A DNA stretch of 64,000 nt from Arthrobacter sp. NicSoilB8 (GTDB lineage: Bacteria > Actinomycetota > Actinomycetes > Actinomycetales > Micrococcaceae). Where the stretch lies: positions 3,968,001 through 4,032,000 of the forward strand of contig NZ_AP024655.1 in NCBI RefSeq assembly GCF_019977355.1. Direction: 5' to 3'. Below, piece after piece: positions 26,737-35,041 of the stretch. The first letter of the stretch is position 1. Each line of letters starts with the position of its first letter. Under the pieces are notes generated by a model that was not told the origin of the DNA, did not search any database, and worked only from the letters and a program-made list of their open reading frames with translations. Made by a program: the position numbers and the translations under genes.

Positions 26737-27216
26737 CTACTCGGCAATGTCCTCCGCCCAGAGGTCCGGGTTGTCGTTCTGGAAGGCACGCATCATGTCC
26801 ACGCAACGCTGATCATCCAGCACCAAAACCTCAACGCCACGTGAGCGCAGAAGCTCGAATTCGCCGTCGAACGTGCGCGCTTCACCCACCACCACACGGG
26901 GGATTTTGAACTGGATGATGGTTCCGGTGCACATCGCACGCGGGGCGAGGGTGGTGTACAGCGTGGTGTCACGGTAGCTCCTCTGCCGGCCGGCCGCGCG
27001 GAGTGCGGACATTTCGCCGTGCGCGATGGGATCGCCATTTTGGACTCTGACGTTGTGTCCGCTCGCGATGACCACGCCGTCACGGGCGAGCGCCGCGCCG
27101 ATGGGGATGCCGCCTTCGCTGAGGCTCTTTTGGGCGGCCTGATAGGCGGCTTCGAAGGCGGGGTCCAGGGCTGCTTGTGGTTCCGGAGGGTCGATTTGTT
27201 GCAGATCGTGGGTCAT
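26737..27216 (-). CDS. Cytosine-deaminase homologue lacking one zinc cysteine
   Basis: A 159-residue protein closely patterned on the yeast Fcy1 type of cytosine deaminase: AHGEMSAL with His66 and Glu68, then LYTTLAP, MCTGTIIQFKIPRVVVGE and the ending DLWAEDIAE. The family needs His, Cys and Cys to hold zinc in PCxxC. Here the text is PRAMC: residue 93 is Arg (codon CGT at 26938-26940), while Cys96 is present. A single base change from TGT would explain it. As written the enzyme should bind zinc poorly or not at all. Either it is an inactive form, has another role, or the base is a sequencing error. Confidence 0.88.
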   Translation of the reverse strand: MTHDLQQIDPPEPQAALDPAFEAAYQAAQKSLSEGGIPIGAALARDGVVIASGHNVRVQNGDPIAHGEMSALRAAGRQRSYRDTTLYTTLAPRAMCTGTIIQFKIPRVVVGEARTFDGEFELLRSRGVEVLVLDDQRCVDMMRAFQNDNPDLWAEDIAE

Positions 27217-27377
27217 GCCGTCATTTTCGCATGCGGATTCTTTTCAAGATCTTCAGAAATTGGTCATCATGCTTACTATTTACTGGCATGATGGGCACTT
27301 CGACGTGGAACCCGGCCGCTGGGGGCGGGGCGTCGCAGGGCTTGACCGGGCACAGGGTGCCGGAGATGGAGTTTGTT

Positions 27378-28163
27378 ATGAGCGTTGAGCAGGGAATGAC
27401 CCCGTTGACTGATGATGAGCTGATGGCGCAGGGCGGCACGGCCCTTCCGGACAAGGAAGTGGCCTCCGTCCTGGACCTGAACGCGGACCTGAACCTCGGC
27501 ATCAGCGCCGCGGCGCCGATCGATCTTGGCGTCGCTGCCAATGCCAACGTGGCCGCCCCGATCGACGCCGGTGCGTCGGCCAACGTGCTCTCAGTCGGGT
27601 CCGAGTCGCAGGCCCTCGCTGACCAGGGAACGATCATCAACCAGGGCGTCACGGGCGACGCCACGGCAGACTCCACCCAGGACAGCGTCATCGACCAGGG
27701 CGCCGACGCCGGGACCGCGGCCTCCGAACCCGCCGCCGCGGATCCGGCCGCAACGGATCCGGCCGCAACGGATCCGGCCGCGACCGACCTTGGCGGCGCC
27801 GTGGATGCGGGTGCTGTTCCTGCGGATGCCACCGGCAGCCTGCCGGACGGCACGGCCCCCGACCTGGGCGGCGCGCTGCCGACCGATATCGCCGGAGCTG
27901 CCGGCGGCGCGGGCGCCCTCAGCGGGAACCTGCTCAACGTCGACGTGAACCTGGACGCCAATGCGGGGATCGCGGCCCCGATCAACGGTGCGGTGGCCGC
28001 CAACGCCAACGTGGCCGCACCGATCGATGCGGCAGTCGGCGCCAATATCGGCTCCATCGACAGCAACGCGTTCGCCGTCGCACAGCAGGACGCCATCATC
28101 AACCAGGACATCCATGGCGACGCCACGGCTTCGGCCGACCAGCAGTCCGACCTGAAGCAGTAG
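27378..28163 (+). CDS. Internally duplicated Ala/Asn/Asp-rich repeat protein, possible precursor peptide
   Basis: A 261-residue acidic protein with no signal peptide, membrane helix or Cys. It begins MSVEQGMTPLTDDELMAQGG and then TALPDKEVASVLDLN, which could be a leader. Two modules of about 65 residues follow, at about 34-100 and 193-258. Each has a segment like VAANANVAAPIDA and then IINQ..GDATA. Between them lies a low-complexity spacer with repeated ATDPA (a 15-bp DNA repeat at 27741-27785). The ATG at 27378 has GGAG seven bases upstream; longer frames are unsupported. It is 7 bases before the M50 protease gene, so the two are coupled. I do not recognise a characterised family; a substrate for the protease is the natural inference. 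Confidence 0.72.
   Translation: MSVEQGMTPLTDDELMAQGGTALPDKEVASVLDLNADLNLGISAAAPIDLGVAANANVAAPIDAGASANVLSVGSESQALADQGTIINQGVTGDATADSTQDSVIDQGADAGTAASEPAAADPAATDPAATDPAATDLGGAVDAGAVPADATGSLPDGTAPDLGGALPTDIAGAAGGAGALSGNLLNVDVNLDANAGIAAPINGAVAANANVAAPIDAAVGANIGSIDSNAFAVAQQDAIINQDIHGDATASADQQSDLKQ
27741..27785 (+). repeat. 15-bp tandem repeat inside the repeat-protein gene
   Basis: Three copies of GATCCGGCCGCAACG, the third with one or two changes, encode DPAAT repeats in the spacer between the two protein modules. Copy number may vary between strains. Confidence 0.85.
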
Positions 28164-28170
28164 CACCTAG

Positions 28171-30702
28171 ATGAGCACTGTGCACGGAGGGCCGTCCGGA
28201 CAGGACGGTCCTTCGGTCCTGCCCGCCGGCGGCGGGGATTCTGCCGCCGCTTCGGCCCGCGGCGCTTCCGGTACCGCCGCGGCCGCCGGCCCTGCCGGCG
28301 TTACTGGTGGTCCGGCGTCGTCCGTGGCGGTCAGCGAGCAGCCGGTTCCGGTGCGGGCCGCGGGCGTCCAGCTGATCGGCGAGGCCAAGGGCTCCGGCTA
28401 CAAGGAAGCCCCGTCCCTGGTGCGCCGCGCCGACGGCCAGACCATCCAGCTCACCCGCCTGCTCTACCTCGTGCTCGAGGCGATCGACGGCCGCCGGGGC
28501 CCGGAGGAAATCGCGCGGCACGCCAGCACCGGTTTCGGGCGGCTGGTCAGTGCCGACAACGTCCGCACGCTGATCACCTCGCAGCTCCTTCCCCTCGGGC
28601 TGCTCCGGCTGGCGGACGGCTCCGAGCCCGAGGTGAAGAAGGCGGATCCGCTGCTGGGCATGCGCTTCCGGTACTCGGTGACCGATCCGGACCGCACCCG
28701 GAAGCTCACGGCGCCGTTCGCCAGGCTGTTCAATCCCCTGATCGTGGCGGCCGTGACCGTTGCGTTCCTCGGCACGTGCTGGTGGGTGCTGATGGTCAAG
28801 GGACTGGCATCGGCCACGCACGAGGCATTCGCCAACCCCGGCCTGGTGCTCCTGATCCTGGTGGTGACAGTGCTGTCGGCCGGTTTCCATGAGTTCGGCC
28901 ACGCCGCCGGCGCGCGCCGCGGCGGGGCGACGCCGGGCGCCATGGGCACGGGCCTGTACCTGATGTGGCCCGCCTTCTACACGGACGTCACCGATTCCTA
29001 CCGGCTCGGCCGGGGCGGGCGCCTCCGCACCGATCTGGGCGGACTGTACTTCAACGCCATCGTGGCCGTCGCCATCATGGGCATCTGGTGGGCCACGGGC
29101 TTCGATGCCCTGCTGCTGGTGGTGGTCACCCAGATCCTGCAGATGGTCCGGCAGCTGATGCCGATGGTCCGTTTTGACGGCTATCACATCCTGGCCGACG
29201 CCACCGGCGTCCCGGACCTGTTCCAGCGCATCAAGCCCACCCTGATGGCCCTGGTGCCGTGGCGTCCGGCCGACCCCGAAGCCCGGCTCCTGAAGCCGTG
29301 GGCGCGGGCCGTGGTCACCGTCTGGGTGCTGGTCACGGTTCCCCTGCTGGTCTTCAGCATGGCCACCATGGTGTTCACCCTGCCCCGCGTCCTGGGCACC
29401 GCCTGGGACAACGGCCTGAAGCAGCAGGCGATGCTCTCGCACAGCCTCTCCACCGGAGACTTTGCCGACGCCGCCGTGCGGGTGATCGCACTCGCCTGCC
29501 TGGCACTGCCGGTGCTGGGCATCGGCTACATTCTGCAGCGCCTGGCCCGTCAGCTGGTCACCGGGCTGTGGCGGAAGACCCGCGGCAAGGCCGTACAGCG
29601 CGCCACGGCCATCGTTGCCATCACGGCCGTGGCCGCCGGTCTCGCCTGGGCCTGGTGGCCACGCGCCGACACCTACCGCCCTGTCCAGCCCTACGAGCGC
29701 GGCACGCTGGCCGACACCACCACGGCCGTCTTCCCGGCCTCGAGCACGGGCCGGATGGCCGAGGGCCAGTCGGGACGGACCGTGGCCCTGTGGCCGGAAG
29801 GCGCCCGGAAGCCCACCCGCGACGATCCGCAGCTGAGCATGGTCCTGGTGCCCCGGCAGGCCGGCGCAGGTTCTGCCGCGGCGGCGCCGACTGCTCCTTC
29901 CTGGGTTTTCCCGTTCGACAAGCCGGCTGCGCCGGAGGACGACGGCAACCAGTCCCTCGCGGTCACCACCACGGACGGTTCGGTGGTCTACGACGTCGCC
30001 TTCGCCCTGGTCTGGGCCGACGACGGCGACTCCGTGGACACCAAGAACGAGGCCTACGCCTTCGCCAGCTGCGCGGACTGCGCCGCCGTGGCCGTGGGCT
30101 TCCAGGTGGTCCTGATCGTGGGCCAGACCGACGTGATCGTCCCGGAAAACCTCTCGGCATCCGCCAACTACAACTGCGTCCGCTGCCTGACCTACGCCCT
30201 GGCGAGCCAACTGGTGCTCACGCTCGACGGGCCCCTGAGCCGCGACGGCACCGCCAGGCTCAACGCGCTGTGGCAGGAGATCGCCGCCTACGGCAAGGAC
30301 CTGCGGGACCAGCCGCTCTCGGAGATCCAGGGCCGGCTCAGCGCGTACAAGGAACAGATCATGAACCTCATCAAGGCCGATCCCAGCGCCACCCCGGCCG
30401 GGTCCTCCGGCACGGCCGCCACGCCGGGGAGTTCGCCGGGGGCAACGCCTGGGGCCACATCTGGCGCTAGTTCAGGGGCCACCCCGTCCCCGGAAGCCAC
30501 TGCCGGAACCACGGCGCCGGCCGGCGGCCCCGCGCCGACCGGTGGTACGGCGTCGACCGCTCCGGGCTCGGGTTCAGGTTCCACGGCGCCGGCAGCGCAG
30601 GAACCGACGCAGCCCGCGGCATCGGCGACGGCCGGTTCCACAGCTCCCGCCGCAGGCACGGCCACGCCAGTTCCGGCGGAGACCACCCCGCCGGCGCCGT
30701 AG
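28171..30702 (+). CDS. M50 membrane metalloprotease with N-terminal PqqD-like domain
   Basis: An 843-residue membrane protein. Residues about 65-150 resemble a PqqD-type winged helix (LVRRADGQTIQLTRLLYLV, then VSADNVRTLITSQLL). Then come membrane segments and the zinc motif HEFGH (His240-His244), with a later FDGYH (Asp336) as the third ligand region, as in site-2 proteases of family M50. About six hydrophobic segments lie between 175 and 500. A soluble extracytoplasmic part follows with a CADC and a CVRC pair, then a C-terminal Ser/Thr/Pro/Ala-rich tail of about 110 residues. The start is ATG at 28171, 7 bases after the repeat protein gene. It likely processes or exports that partner. Related proteins are annotated as putative peptide zinc metalloproteases. 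Confidence 0.8.
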   Translation: MSTVHGGPSGQDGPSVLPAGGGDSAAASARGASGTAAAAGPAGVTGGPASSVAVSEQPVPVRAAGVQLIGEAKGSGYKEAPSLVRRADGQTIQLTRLLYLVLEAIDGRRGPEEIARHASTGFGRLVSADNVRTLITSQLLPLGLLRLADGSEPEVKKADPLLGMRFRYSVTDPDRTRKLTAPFARLFNPLIVAAVTVAFLGTCWWVLMVKGLASATHEAFANPGLVLLILVVTVLSAGFHEFGHAAGARRGGATPGAMGTGLYLMWPAFYTDVTDSYRLGRGGRLRTDLGGLYFNAIVAVAIMGIWWATGFDALLLVVVTQILQMVRQLMPMVRFDGYHILADATGVPDLFQRIKPTLMALVPWRPADPEARLLKPWARAVVTVWVLVTVPLLVFSMATMVFTLPRVLGTAWDNGLKQQAMLSHSLSTGDFADAAVRVIALACLALPVLGIGYILQRLARQLVTGLWRKTRGKAVQRATAIVAITAVAAGLAWAWWPRADTYRPVQPYERGTLADTTTAVFPASSTGRMAEGQSGRTVALWPEGARKPTRDDPQLSMVLVPRQAGAGSAAAAPTAPSWVFPFDKPAAPEDDGNQSLAVTTTDGSVVYDVAFALVWADDGDSVDTKNEAYAFASCADCAAVAVGFQVVLIVGQTDVIVPENLSASANYNCVRCLTYALASQLVLTLDGPLSRDGTARLNALWQEIAAYGKDLRDQPLSEIQGRLSAYKEQIMNLIKADPSATPAGSSGTAATPGSSPGATPGATSGASSGATPSPEATAGTTAPAGGPAPTGGTASTAPGSGSGSTAPAAQEPTQPAASATAGSTAPAAGTATPVPAETTPPAP

Positions 30703-30725
30703 GCGCGGACCCGAACGGCGCCCGG

Positions 30726-30776
30726 TCTGACGCAAATGGCCGGAATGAGGGCTTCATTCCGGCCATTTGCGTCAGA
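30726..30776. terminator. Long perfect inverted repeat (terminator or REP-like)
   Basis: A perfect 23-bp stem (30726-30748 with 30754-30776) and a five-base loop lie between the convergent M50 protease and GNAT genes. There is no T-run. It probably ends transcription from both sides, but its length suggests a dispersed palindromic element. Confidence 0.7.
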
Positions 30777-30837
30777 TCGGCGCTTCGGTCAGATCCAAAT
30801 TCAGTCAGATCGGTGCTTCCGTCAGATCGGTGCTTCC
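30771..30837. repeat. Four GTCAGATC direct repeats, 16-17 bp period
   Basis: Starting inside the right arm of the palindrome there are four units: GTCAGATCGGCGCTTCG, a diverged GTCAGATCCAAATTCA, and two identical copies of GTCAGATCGGTGCTTCC (30804-30820 and 30821-30837). They are non-coding. Confidence 0.8.
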
Positions 30838-30863
30838 CGGCGCCCTCAGCCGCGGCACTCCGG

Positions 30864-31427
30864 CTAGCGGGCCTTCCATTCGTCCGCGAGGATGGCGTAC
30901 ACCACCTCCGTGGCCCATTCGCCCTTGTAGTGCCATTTGTCCACCTGCCGTGATTCCAGGCGCATGCCGAGCCGTTCGCAGAGCGCCGCCGAGGCAGTGT
31001 TCAGGGCATCAAGCTTGGCGTCGATCCGGTGGAAGCCCAGGTCCTCGAAGCCAAGCTTCAGCATCGCGGCGGCAGCCTCCGCCGCGAACCCCTTGCCCCG
31101 GGCCTCCGGCGCGAGGCTCCAGCCGACCTCGGCCTGCCCGCACCCCTCCAGCCATTTCAGCACCACCTCGCCGAGCAGTCCGGGCGAGTCCTGGCCCTCG
31201 ATGGCCAGGGCCACCCAGTCGCCCTCCTTCTCGAACTCGAAGTTGGCGTACCGTCCCACGGTCTCCATCGACTGGGTGTAGCTCTTGGCCTCGCGCGGCA
31301 GGAACCGGGCGGTTTCGGGCAGCGAGTGGTAGGCGTGGAAGGCTTCGAGGTCGGAGGCCTCGAAGCGCCGCAGCACCAGCCGTTCGGTGCGGATGGGCAG
31401 CGGAGGCAGGGGTTTGGGGTCAGTCAT
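30864..31427 (-). CDS. GNAT N-acetyltransferase (RimJ/RimL type)
   Basis: A 187-residue protein with the acetyl-CoA-binding layout of RimJ/RimL-type GNATs: RTERLVLRRFEASDLEAFHAY at the N-terminus (in part), VGWSLAPEARGKGFAAEAAAAM (RGKGFA as the pyrophosphate-binding loop) and LNTASAALCERLGM near the C-terminus. Such enzymes acetylate N-termini of proteins or small amines; the substrate is unknown. The ATG at 31427 gives MTDPKPLPPLPIRTERL; the frame to 31448 runs into a palindromic element. Confidence 0.85.
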   Translation of the reverse strand: MTDPKPLPPLPIRTERLVLRRFEASDLEAFHAYHSLPETARFLPREAKSYTQSMETVGRYANFEFEKEGDWVALAIEGQDSPGLLGEVVLKWLEGCGQAEVGWSLAPEARGKGFAAEAAAAMLKLGFEDLGFHRIDAKLDALNTASAALCERLGMRLESRQVDKWHYKGEWATEVVYAILADEWKAR

Positions 31428-31447
31428 TCCCCCAACGCTACCCCTCA

Positions 31448-31513
31448 CCCAACTGACTCGCAGCAGGGGCCGTTTTGAGGGCTCAAAACGGCCCCTGCTG
31501 CTAGCTAGTTGGG
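31448..31513. repeat. 66-bp palindromic REP-like element, copy 1
   Basis: Starts CCCAACTGACTCGCA, has a perfect 20-bp inner stem (31460-31479 with 31482-31501) and ends AGTTGGG. The same boundary sequence, length and inner CCGTT...AAAACGG region recur at 62200-62265. It lies 4 bases from the ackA stop, and may act as the ackA terminator. Confidence 0.75.
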
Positions 31514-31517
31514 TCGG

Positions 31518-32687
31518 TTAGGGGGCGACCGATGCCCGGGCGACGACGGCGGCCGTCGCCTCCGCGATCGCCCGCTCCTCGTCGGTGGGGACCACCAGGA
31601 CGGGCAGGGCCGACGTCGGGACGGAAATGACGCGGGGTTCCTTGGACCGCTCCCGGTTCAGCCCGGCGTCGAGCTCCACGCCCAGGGCGCCGAGCCGCTG
31701 CGCCACGAGGTTCCGGAACTGGTGCGAGTTCTCGCCGATCCCGGCCGTGAACACGAGGGCCTTCGCGCCGCCGACGGCCACGTGGTACCCGCCGATGTAC
31801 TTCGCGAGCCGGTAGGACGCGACCGCCAGGGCCATGGCCGCCCTGGCGTCCCCGGCTTCCGCGGCCTCCACCACCGAGCGCATGTCATTGTTCCCGGTCA
31901 GGCCCTTGAGCCCGGACTGCCGGTTCAGCATCGCATCCAGGTCCTCGGGCGACCAGCCGGCCCGGCCCAGGAAGACGAGGATGGACGGATCGAGGTCGCC
32001 GGAGCGGGTGCCCATGACCAGGCCCTCGAGGGGCGTGAACCCCATGGACGTGTCGATGGACTGGCCGCCGCGGATCGCCGTGACGGAGGCGCCGTTCCCC
32101 AGGTGGGCGATCACGGCGTCGAACTCCTCCACCGGAACATCCAGCAGCGCCGCCGCGCGGTGCGCCACGTATTCGTGCGAGGTGCCGTGGAACCCGTAGC
32201 GGCGGATCCCGTGGTTGGTGTAGAGCTCGTCCGGCACCGCGTAGCGCCAGGCGTGCTCGGGCATGGTGCGGTGGAAGGCGGTGTCGAACACGGCCACCTG
32301 CGGCAGCTCCGGCCACTTCTTCGAGATCGCGCGGATGCCAAGGACGTTGGCGGGGTTGTGCAGCGGCGCGAGCGGGTTCAGCCGTTCGATGGCCCGGGTG
32401 ATCTCGTTGTTGACCAGCACCGGCTCGGCGAAGCGCTCCCCGCCGTGCACCACGCGGTGGCCGACGGCGTCGAGCGCCCGGTCCCCCAGGGCCGCGTGGA
32501 TGGCCGCGTCCACCAGTTCCAGGGCCTCGGCGTGGTCGCGCGGGCCCTCGATCTGGCCGTCCCCCTCACCCCCGGTCCCCATCCCGATCTTCTCGACCAG
32601 GCCTTCGGTGAGCACGCTGTGGGAAGCCACGTCCCGCACCTGGTACTTGAGTGAGGACGAGCCGGAGTTGATGACGAGCACGAGCAT
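31518..32687 (-). CDS. ackA: Acetate kinase
   Basis: A 389-residue enzyme interconverting acetate plus ATP with acetyl phosphate. The N-terminal signature VINSGSSSLKYQ and the second ASKHA signature (GFTPLEGLVMGTRSGDLDPS in part), plus HLGNGAS and FTAGIGENS, are typical. It follows pta by 10 bases with GGAGG before the ATG, forming the usual pta-ackA operon. Beside phenylacetate genes it can manage acetyl-CoA overflow, though it is a core metabolic pair. Confidence 0.96.
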   Translation of the reverse strand: MLVLVINSGSSSLKYQVRDVASHSVLTEGLVEKIGMGTGGEGDGQIEGPRDHAEALELVDAAIHAALGDRALDAVGHRVVHGGERFAEPVLVNNEITRAIERLNPLAPLHNPANVLGIRAISKKWPELPQVAVFDTAFHRTMPEHAWRYAVPDELYTNHGIRRYGFHGTSHEYVAHRAAALLDVPVEEFDAVIAHLGNGASVTAIRGGQSIDTSMGFTPLEGLVMGTRSGDLDPSILVFLGRAGWSPEDLDAMLNRQSGLKGLTGNNDMRSVVEAAEAGDARAAMALAVASYRLAKYIGGYHVAVGGAKALVFTAGIGENSHQFRNLVAQRLGALGVELDAGLNRERSKEPRVISVPTSALPVLVVPTDEERAIAEATAAVVARASVAP

Positions 32688-32697
32688 GGAGGGCCTC

Positions 32698-34815
32698 CTA
32701 GGCCTTGGCTTCGACGGGCTGTTCGGGTGCCTTTTCGGGTGCCGGCGCGGACTGCGCCTGCACGGCGGTGATGGCTACGGTGTTCACGATGTCCTCCACG
32801 GTGCAGCCGCGGGAGAGGTCGTTGACCGGCTTGCGGAGCCCCTGCAGGACGGGCCCGACGGCGACCGCCCCCGAGGACTGCTGCACCGCCTTGTAGGTGT
32901 TGTTGCCGGTGTTGAGGTCCGGGAAGATGAACACGGTGGCCTGCCCGGCGACGGACGAGCCGGGCATCTTGGACTGCGCGATCGCGGCATCCACGGCGGC
33001 GTCGTACTGGATTGGGCCTTCGACGGCGAGGTCCGGGCGGCGGGCCTTCACGACTTCGGTGGCCTGCCGGACTTTGTCCACGGCCTCGCCGGTGCCGGAT
33101 CCGCCGGTGGAGTAGGACAGCATAGCCACGCGCGGCTCCACGCCGAACTGGGCCGCGGTCTCGGCCGAGGCCAGCGCGATGTCCGCCAGCTGCTCCGCGT
33201 TCGGGTCCGGATTGACCGCGCAATCGCCGTAGACCAGCACCCGGTCCGGCATCAGCATCAGGAACACCGAGGAGACGATCTTCACGCCGTCGCGCGTCTT
33301 GACGAACTCCAGCGCGGGACGGATGGTGTGGGCGGTGGTGTGCGCGGCACCGGAAACCATGCCGTCCACCACGCCCAGCTGCACCATCATGGTGCCGAAG
33401 TAGCTGCCGTCCAGCATGACTTCCAGGGCGCGGGCGAGGTCCACGCCCTTGTGCGCCCGCAGCTCGGCATACTTCTCCGCAAACCGCTGGCGCAGCTCCG
33501 ACGTCGCGGGGTCCACGATGCTCATGCCCGAGAGGTCGATGCCCTGGGTGGAGGCCAGCTCCCGGACATCGGACTCGTTGCCCAGGATGGTGAGGTCGCA
33601 GACGTCCCGGCGGTGCAGGATCTCGGCGGCACGCAGGATCCGCACGTCGTTCCCCTCCGGCAGGACAATGTGCCGGCGCTGCTGCCGGGCCCGCTCAATG
33701 AGGTCGTGCAGGAACCGCAGCGGCGTCATCCGTTCCGGCCGCGGCAGGTGCAGCCGCTCCAGCAGCTCGGCCTCGTCCACCCGCTTGGCCCACAGGCCCA
33801 GGGCGGAGGCCACCTTGCGGCGGTGCCCGGACCAGATCTCGCTGCGCACCTCGGAGACCCGTTTGGCGGTCACGTAGGTGTCATCCGGGGCGGCGAAGAT
33901 GGGGAACGGGGCCTGCGCCAGCAGCGAGTAGATGGTGGGATCGGGCGCCAGGCCGCCGGTCAGGATCAGCGCGGACGGGACCGGGAACTCGGGCGAGAAC
34001 GACGACGCCAGGCAGGCGACCAGCACATCCGCCCGGTCACCGGGAACGATCACCAGGGCGCCGTCGTCGAGCACATGCAGGAAGTTGGCGACGTTCATGG
34101 CGGCCACCTTGACCGAATGCACGTCGCGTTCCAGGTCCGGCAGCCCGGCCACCTGGCCCAGGCCAAGGGCGGAGGCGACCTCGCCGGTGGTGGGCCGGGC
34201 GATCGAGTCCAGCTCCGGCAGGACGTACACGGGCCGGCCCGAGGCGCCGGGGCGCACGGCCGCGGCAATGCCGTCCAGGTCCTCCGGGTCGGCCCGGTTC
34301 ACCATGATGGCCAGGAGCGTGCAGCGTTCGGCGAGGAGTTCCTTCCGGGCGACCTCGACGGCGTCGGCGGCCTCCGCGACAGAGCGCCCCTTCGCGCCCA
34401 CCACGGCCACGATCGAGGCGGCGAGGTTGTTTGCCAGGCGTGCGTTGAGGTCGAACTCGACGGCGGCATCCTGGCCGGTGAGGTCCGTCCCCTCCACAAT
34501 CACCACATCGCAGTGGCGCGACATCTCGGCGAAGATCTCCACGCAGCGGGCGTCGATCTCGGCCCTCTTCCCCTCGGCCAGCAGCCCGCGGACCTCGGCA
34601 AACGTCAGGCCGCCGCGGCAGCGCTGGTCATCAAGATCGAACCGGGCCTTCATCAGTGCCACCATCGGGTCCGCCGCGACGTCGTTGCCGTGAACCACCG
34701 GCTTGAAGAAGCCGATGCGGTCCGCATGCCGGTGCAGCGTGTCAGCCAGCCCCAGTGCGATGAGCGACTTTCCGGATCCCGGTGTGGTCGCGCTGACGTA
34801 TATCCCCTTGGCCAT
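32698..34815 (-). CDS. pta: Phosphate acetyltransferase (long, DRTGG-domain form)
   Basis: A 705-residue enzyme converting acetyl-CoA and phosphate to acetyl phosphate and CoA. The N-terminal part is a P-loop BioD-like domain (SATTPGSGKSLIALGLAD), the middle is the DRTGG regulatory domain (about 215-330) and the C-terminal about 320 residues are the PTA_PTB catalytic domain (VLPEGNDVRILRAA, GMVSGAAHTTAHTIRPA and FPDLNTGNNTYKAVQ). This matches the long Pta of E. coli and actinobacteria. The start ATG at 34815 lies directly before the P-loop motif. It is co-transcribed with ackA. Confidence 0.95.
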   Translation of the reverse strand: MAKGIYVSATTPGSGKSLIALGLADTLHRHADRIGFFKPVVHGNDVAADPMVALMKARFDLDDQRCRGGLTFAEVRGLLAEGKRAEIDARCVEIFAEMSRHCDVVIVEGTDLTGQDAAVEFDLNARLANNLAASIVAVVGAKGRSVAEAADAVEVARKELLAERCTLLAIMVNRADPEDLDGIAAAVRPGASGRPVYVLPELDSIARPTTGEVASALGLGQVAGLPDLERDVHSVKVAAMNVANFLHVLDDGALVIVPGDRADVLVACLASSFSPEFPVPSALILTGGLAPDPTIYSLLAQAPFPIFAAPDDTYVTAKRVSEVRSEIWSGHRRKVASALGLWAKRVDEAELLERLHLPRPERMTPLRFLHDLIERARQQRRHIVLPEGNDVRILRAAEILHRRDVCDLTILGNESDVRELASTQGIDLSGMSIVDPATSELRQRFAEKYAELRAHKGVDLARALEVMLDGSYFGTMMVQLGVVDGMVSGAAHTTAHTIRPALEFVKTRDGVKIVSSVFLMLMPDRVLVYGDCAVNPDPNAEQLADIALASAETAAQFGVEPRVAMLSYSTGGSGTGEAVDKVRQATEVVKARRPDLAVEGPIQYDAAVDAAIAQSKMPGSSVAGQATVFIFPDLNTGNNTYKAVQQSSGAVAVGPVLQGLRKPVNDLSRGCTVEDIVNTVAITAVQAQSAPAPEKAPEQPVEAKA

Positions 34816-34973
34816 GATCCGCCCTTAGGTCGTGTCGTGGTGGTGCTCCGTCCCTCCATACTTTCACTTGTTGCCGCGGTTTCTCCATGCGGCACCCGGG
34901 GCTGCGCACAGGACTGGTCCTGCAATGTGTCCGCGGTGCCGGCGCAGCAGGCGCCTCACGCGGTCGCCGGCTC

Positions 34974-35019
34974 TTGACAGAAGGCACCCAAATGGGATTA
35001 CCTAATGAACATTCGGTAA
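34974..35019 (+). promoter_or_regulatory. paaI-paaK promoter with operator over the -10
   Basis: A perfect -35 TTGACA (34974-34979) is followed after 18-19 bases by a -10 near TACCTA. A 22-base inverted repeat (34998-35019), with arms TTACC and GGTAA and the internal core AATGAACATTCGGT, covers the -10. Its right half matches the CGGT of the shared paa box, its left half is degenerate. The arrangement fits repression by the TetR protein encoded downstream. Confidence 0.75.
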
Positions 35020-35041
35020 ATAAAGCTGGAGGCAACGACGC

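Noticed and set aside
28099..30210. A 703-codon leftward open frame opposite the M50 protease
   Set aside because: It is the shadow of the protease gene, which has HEFGH and membrane segments; the antisense product is Gly/His/Gln-rich noise.
32263..34977. A 904-codon rightward open frame over ackA and pta
   Set aside because: The complement strand encodes unmistakable acetate kinase and phosphate acetyltransferase; this frame shows no family pattern.
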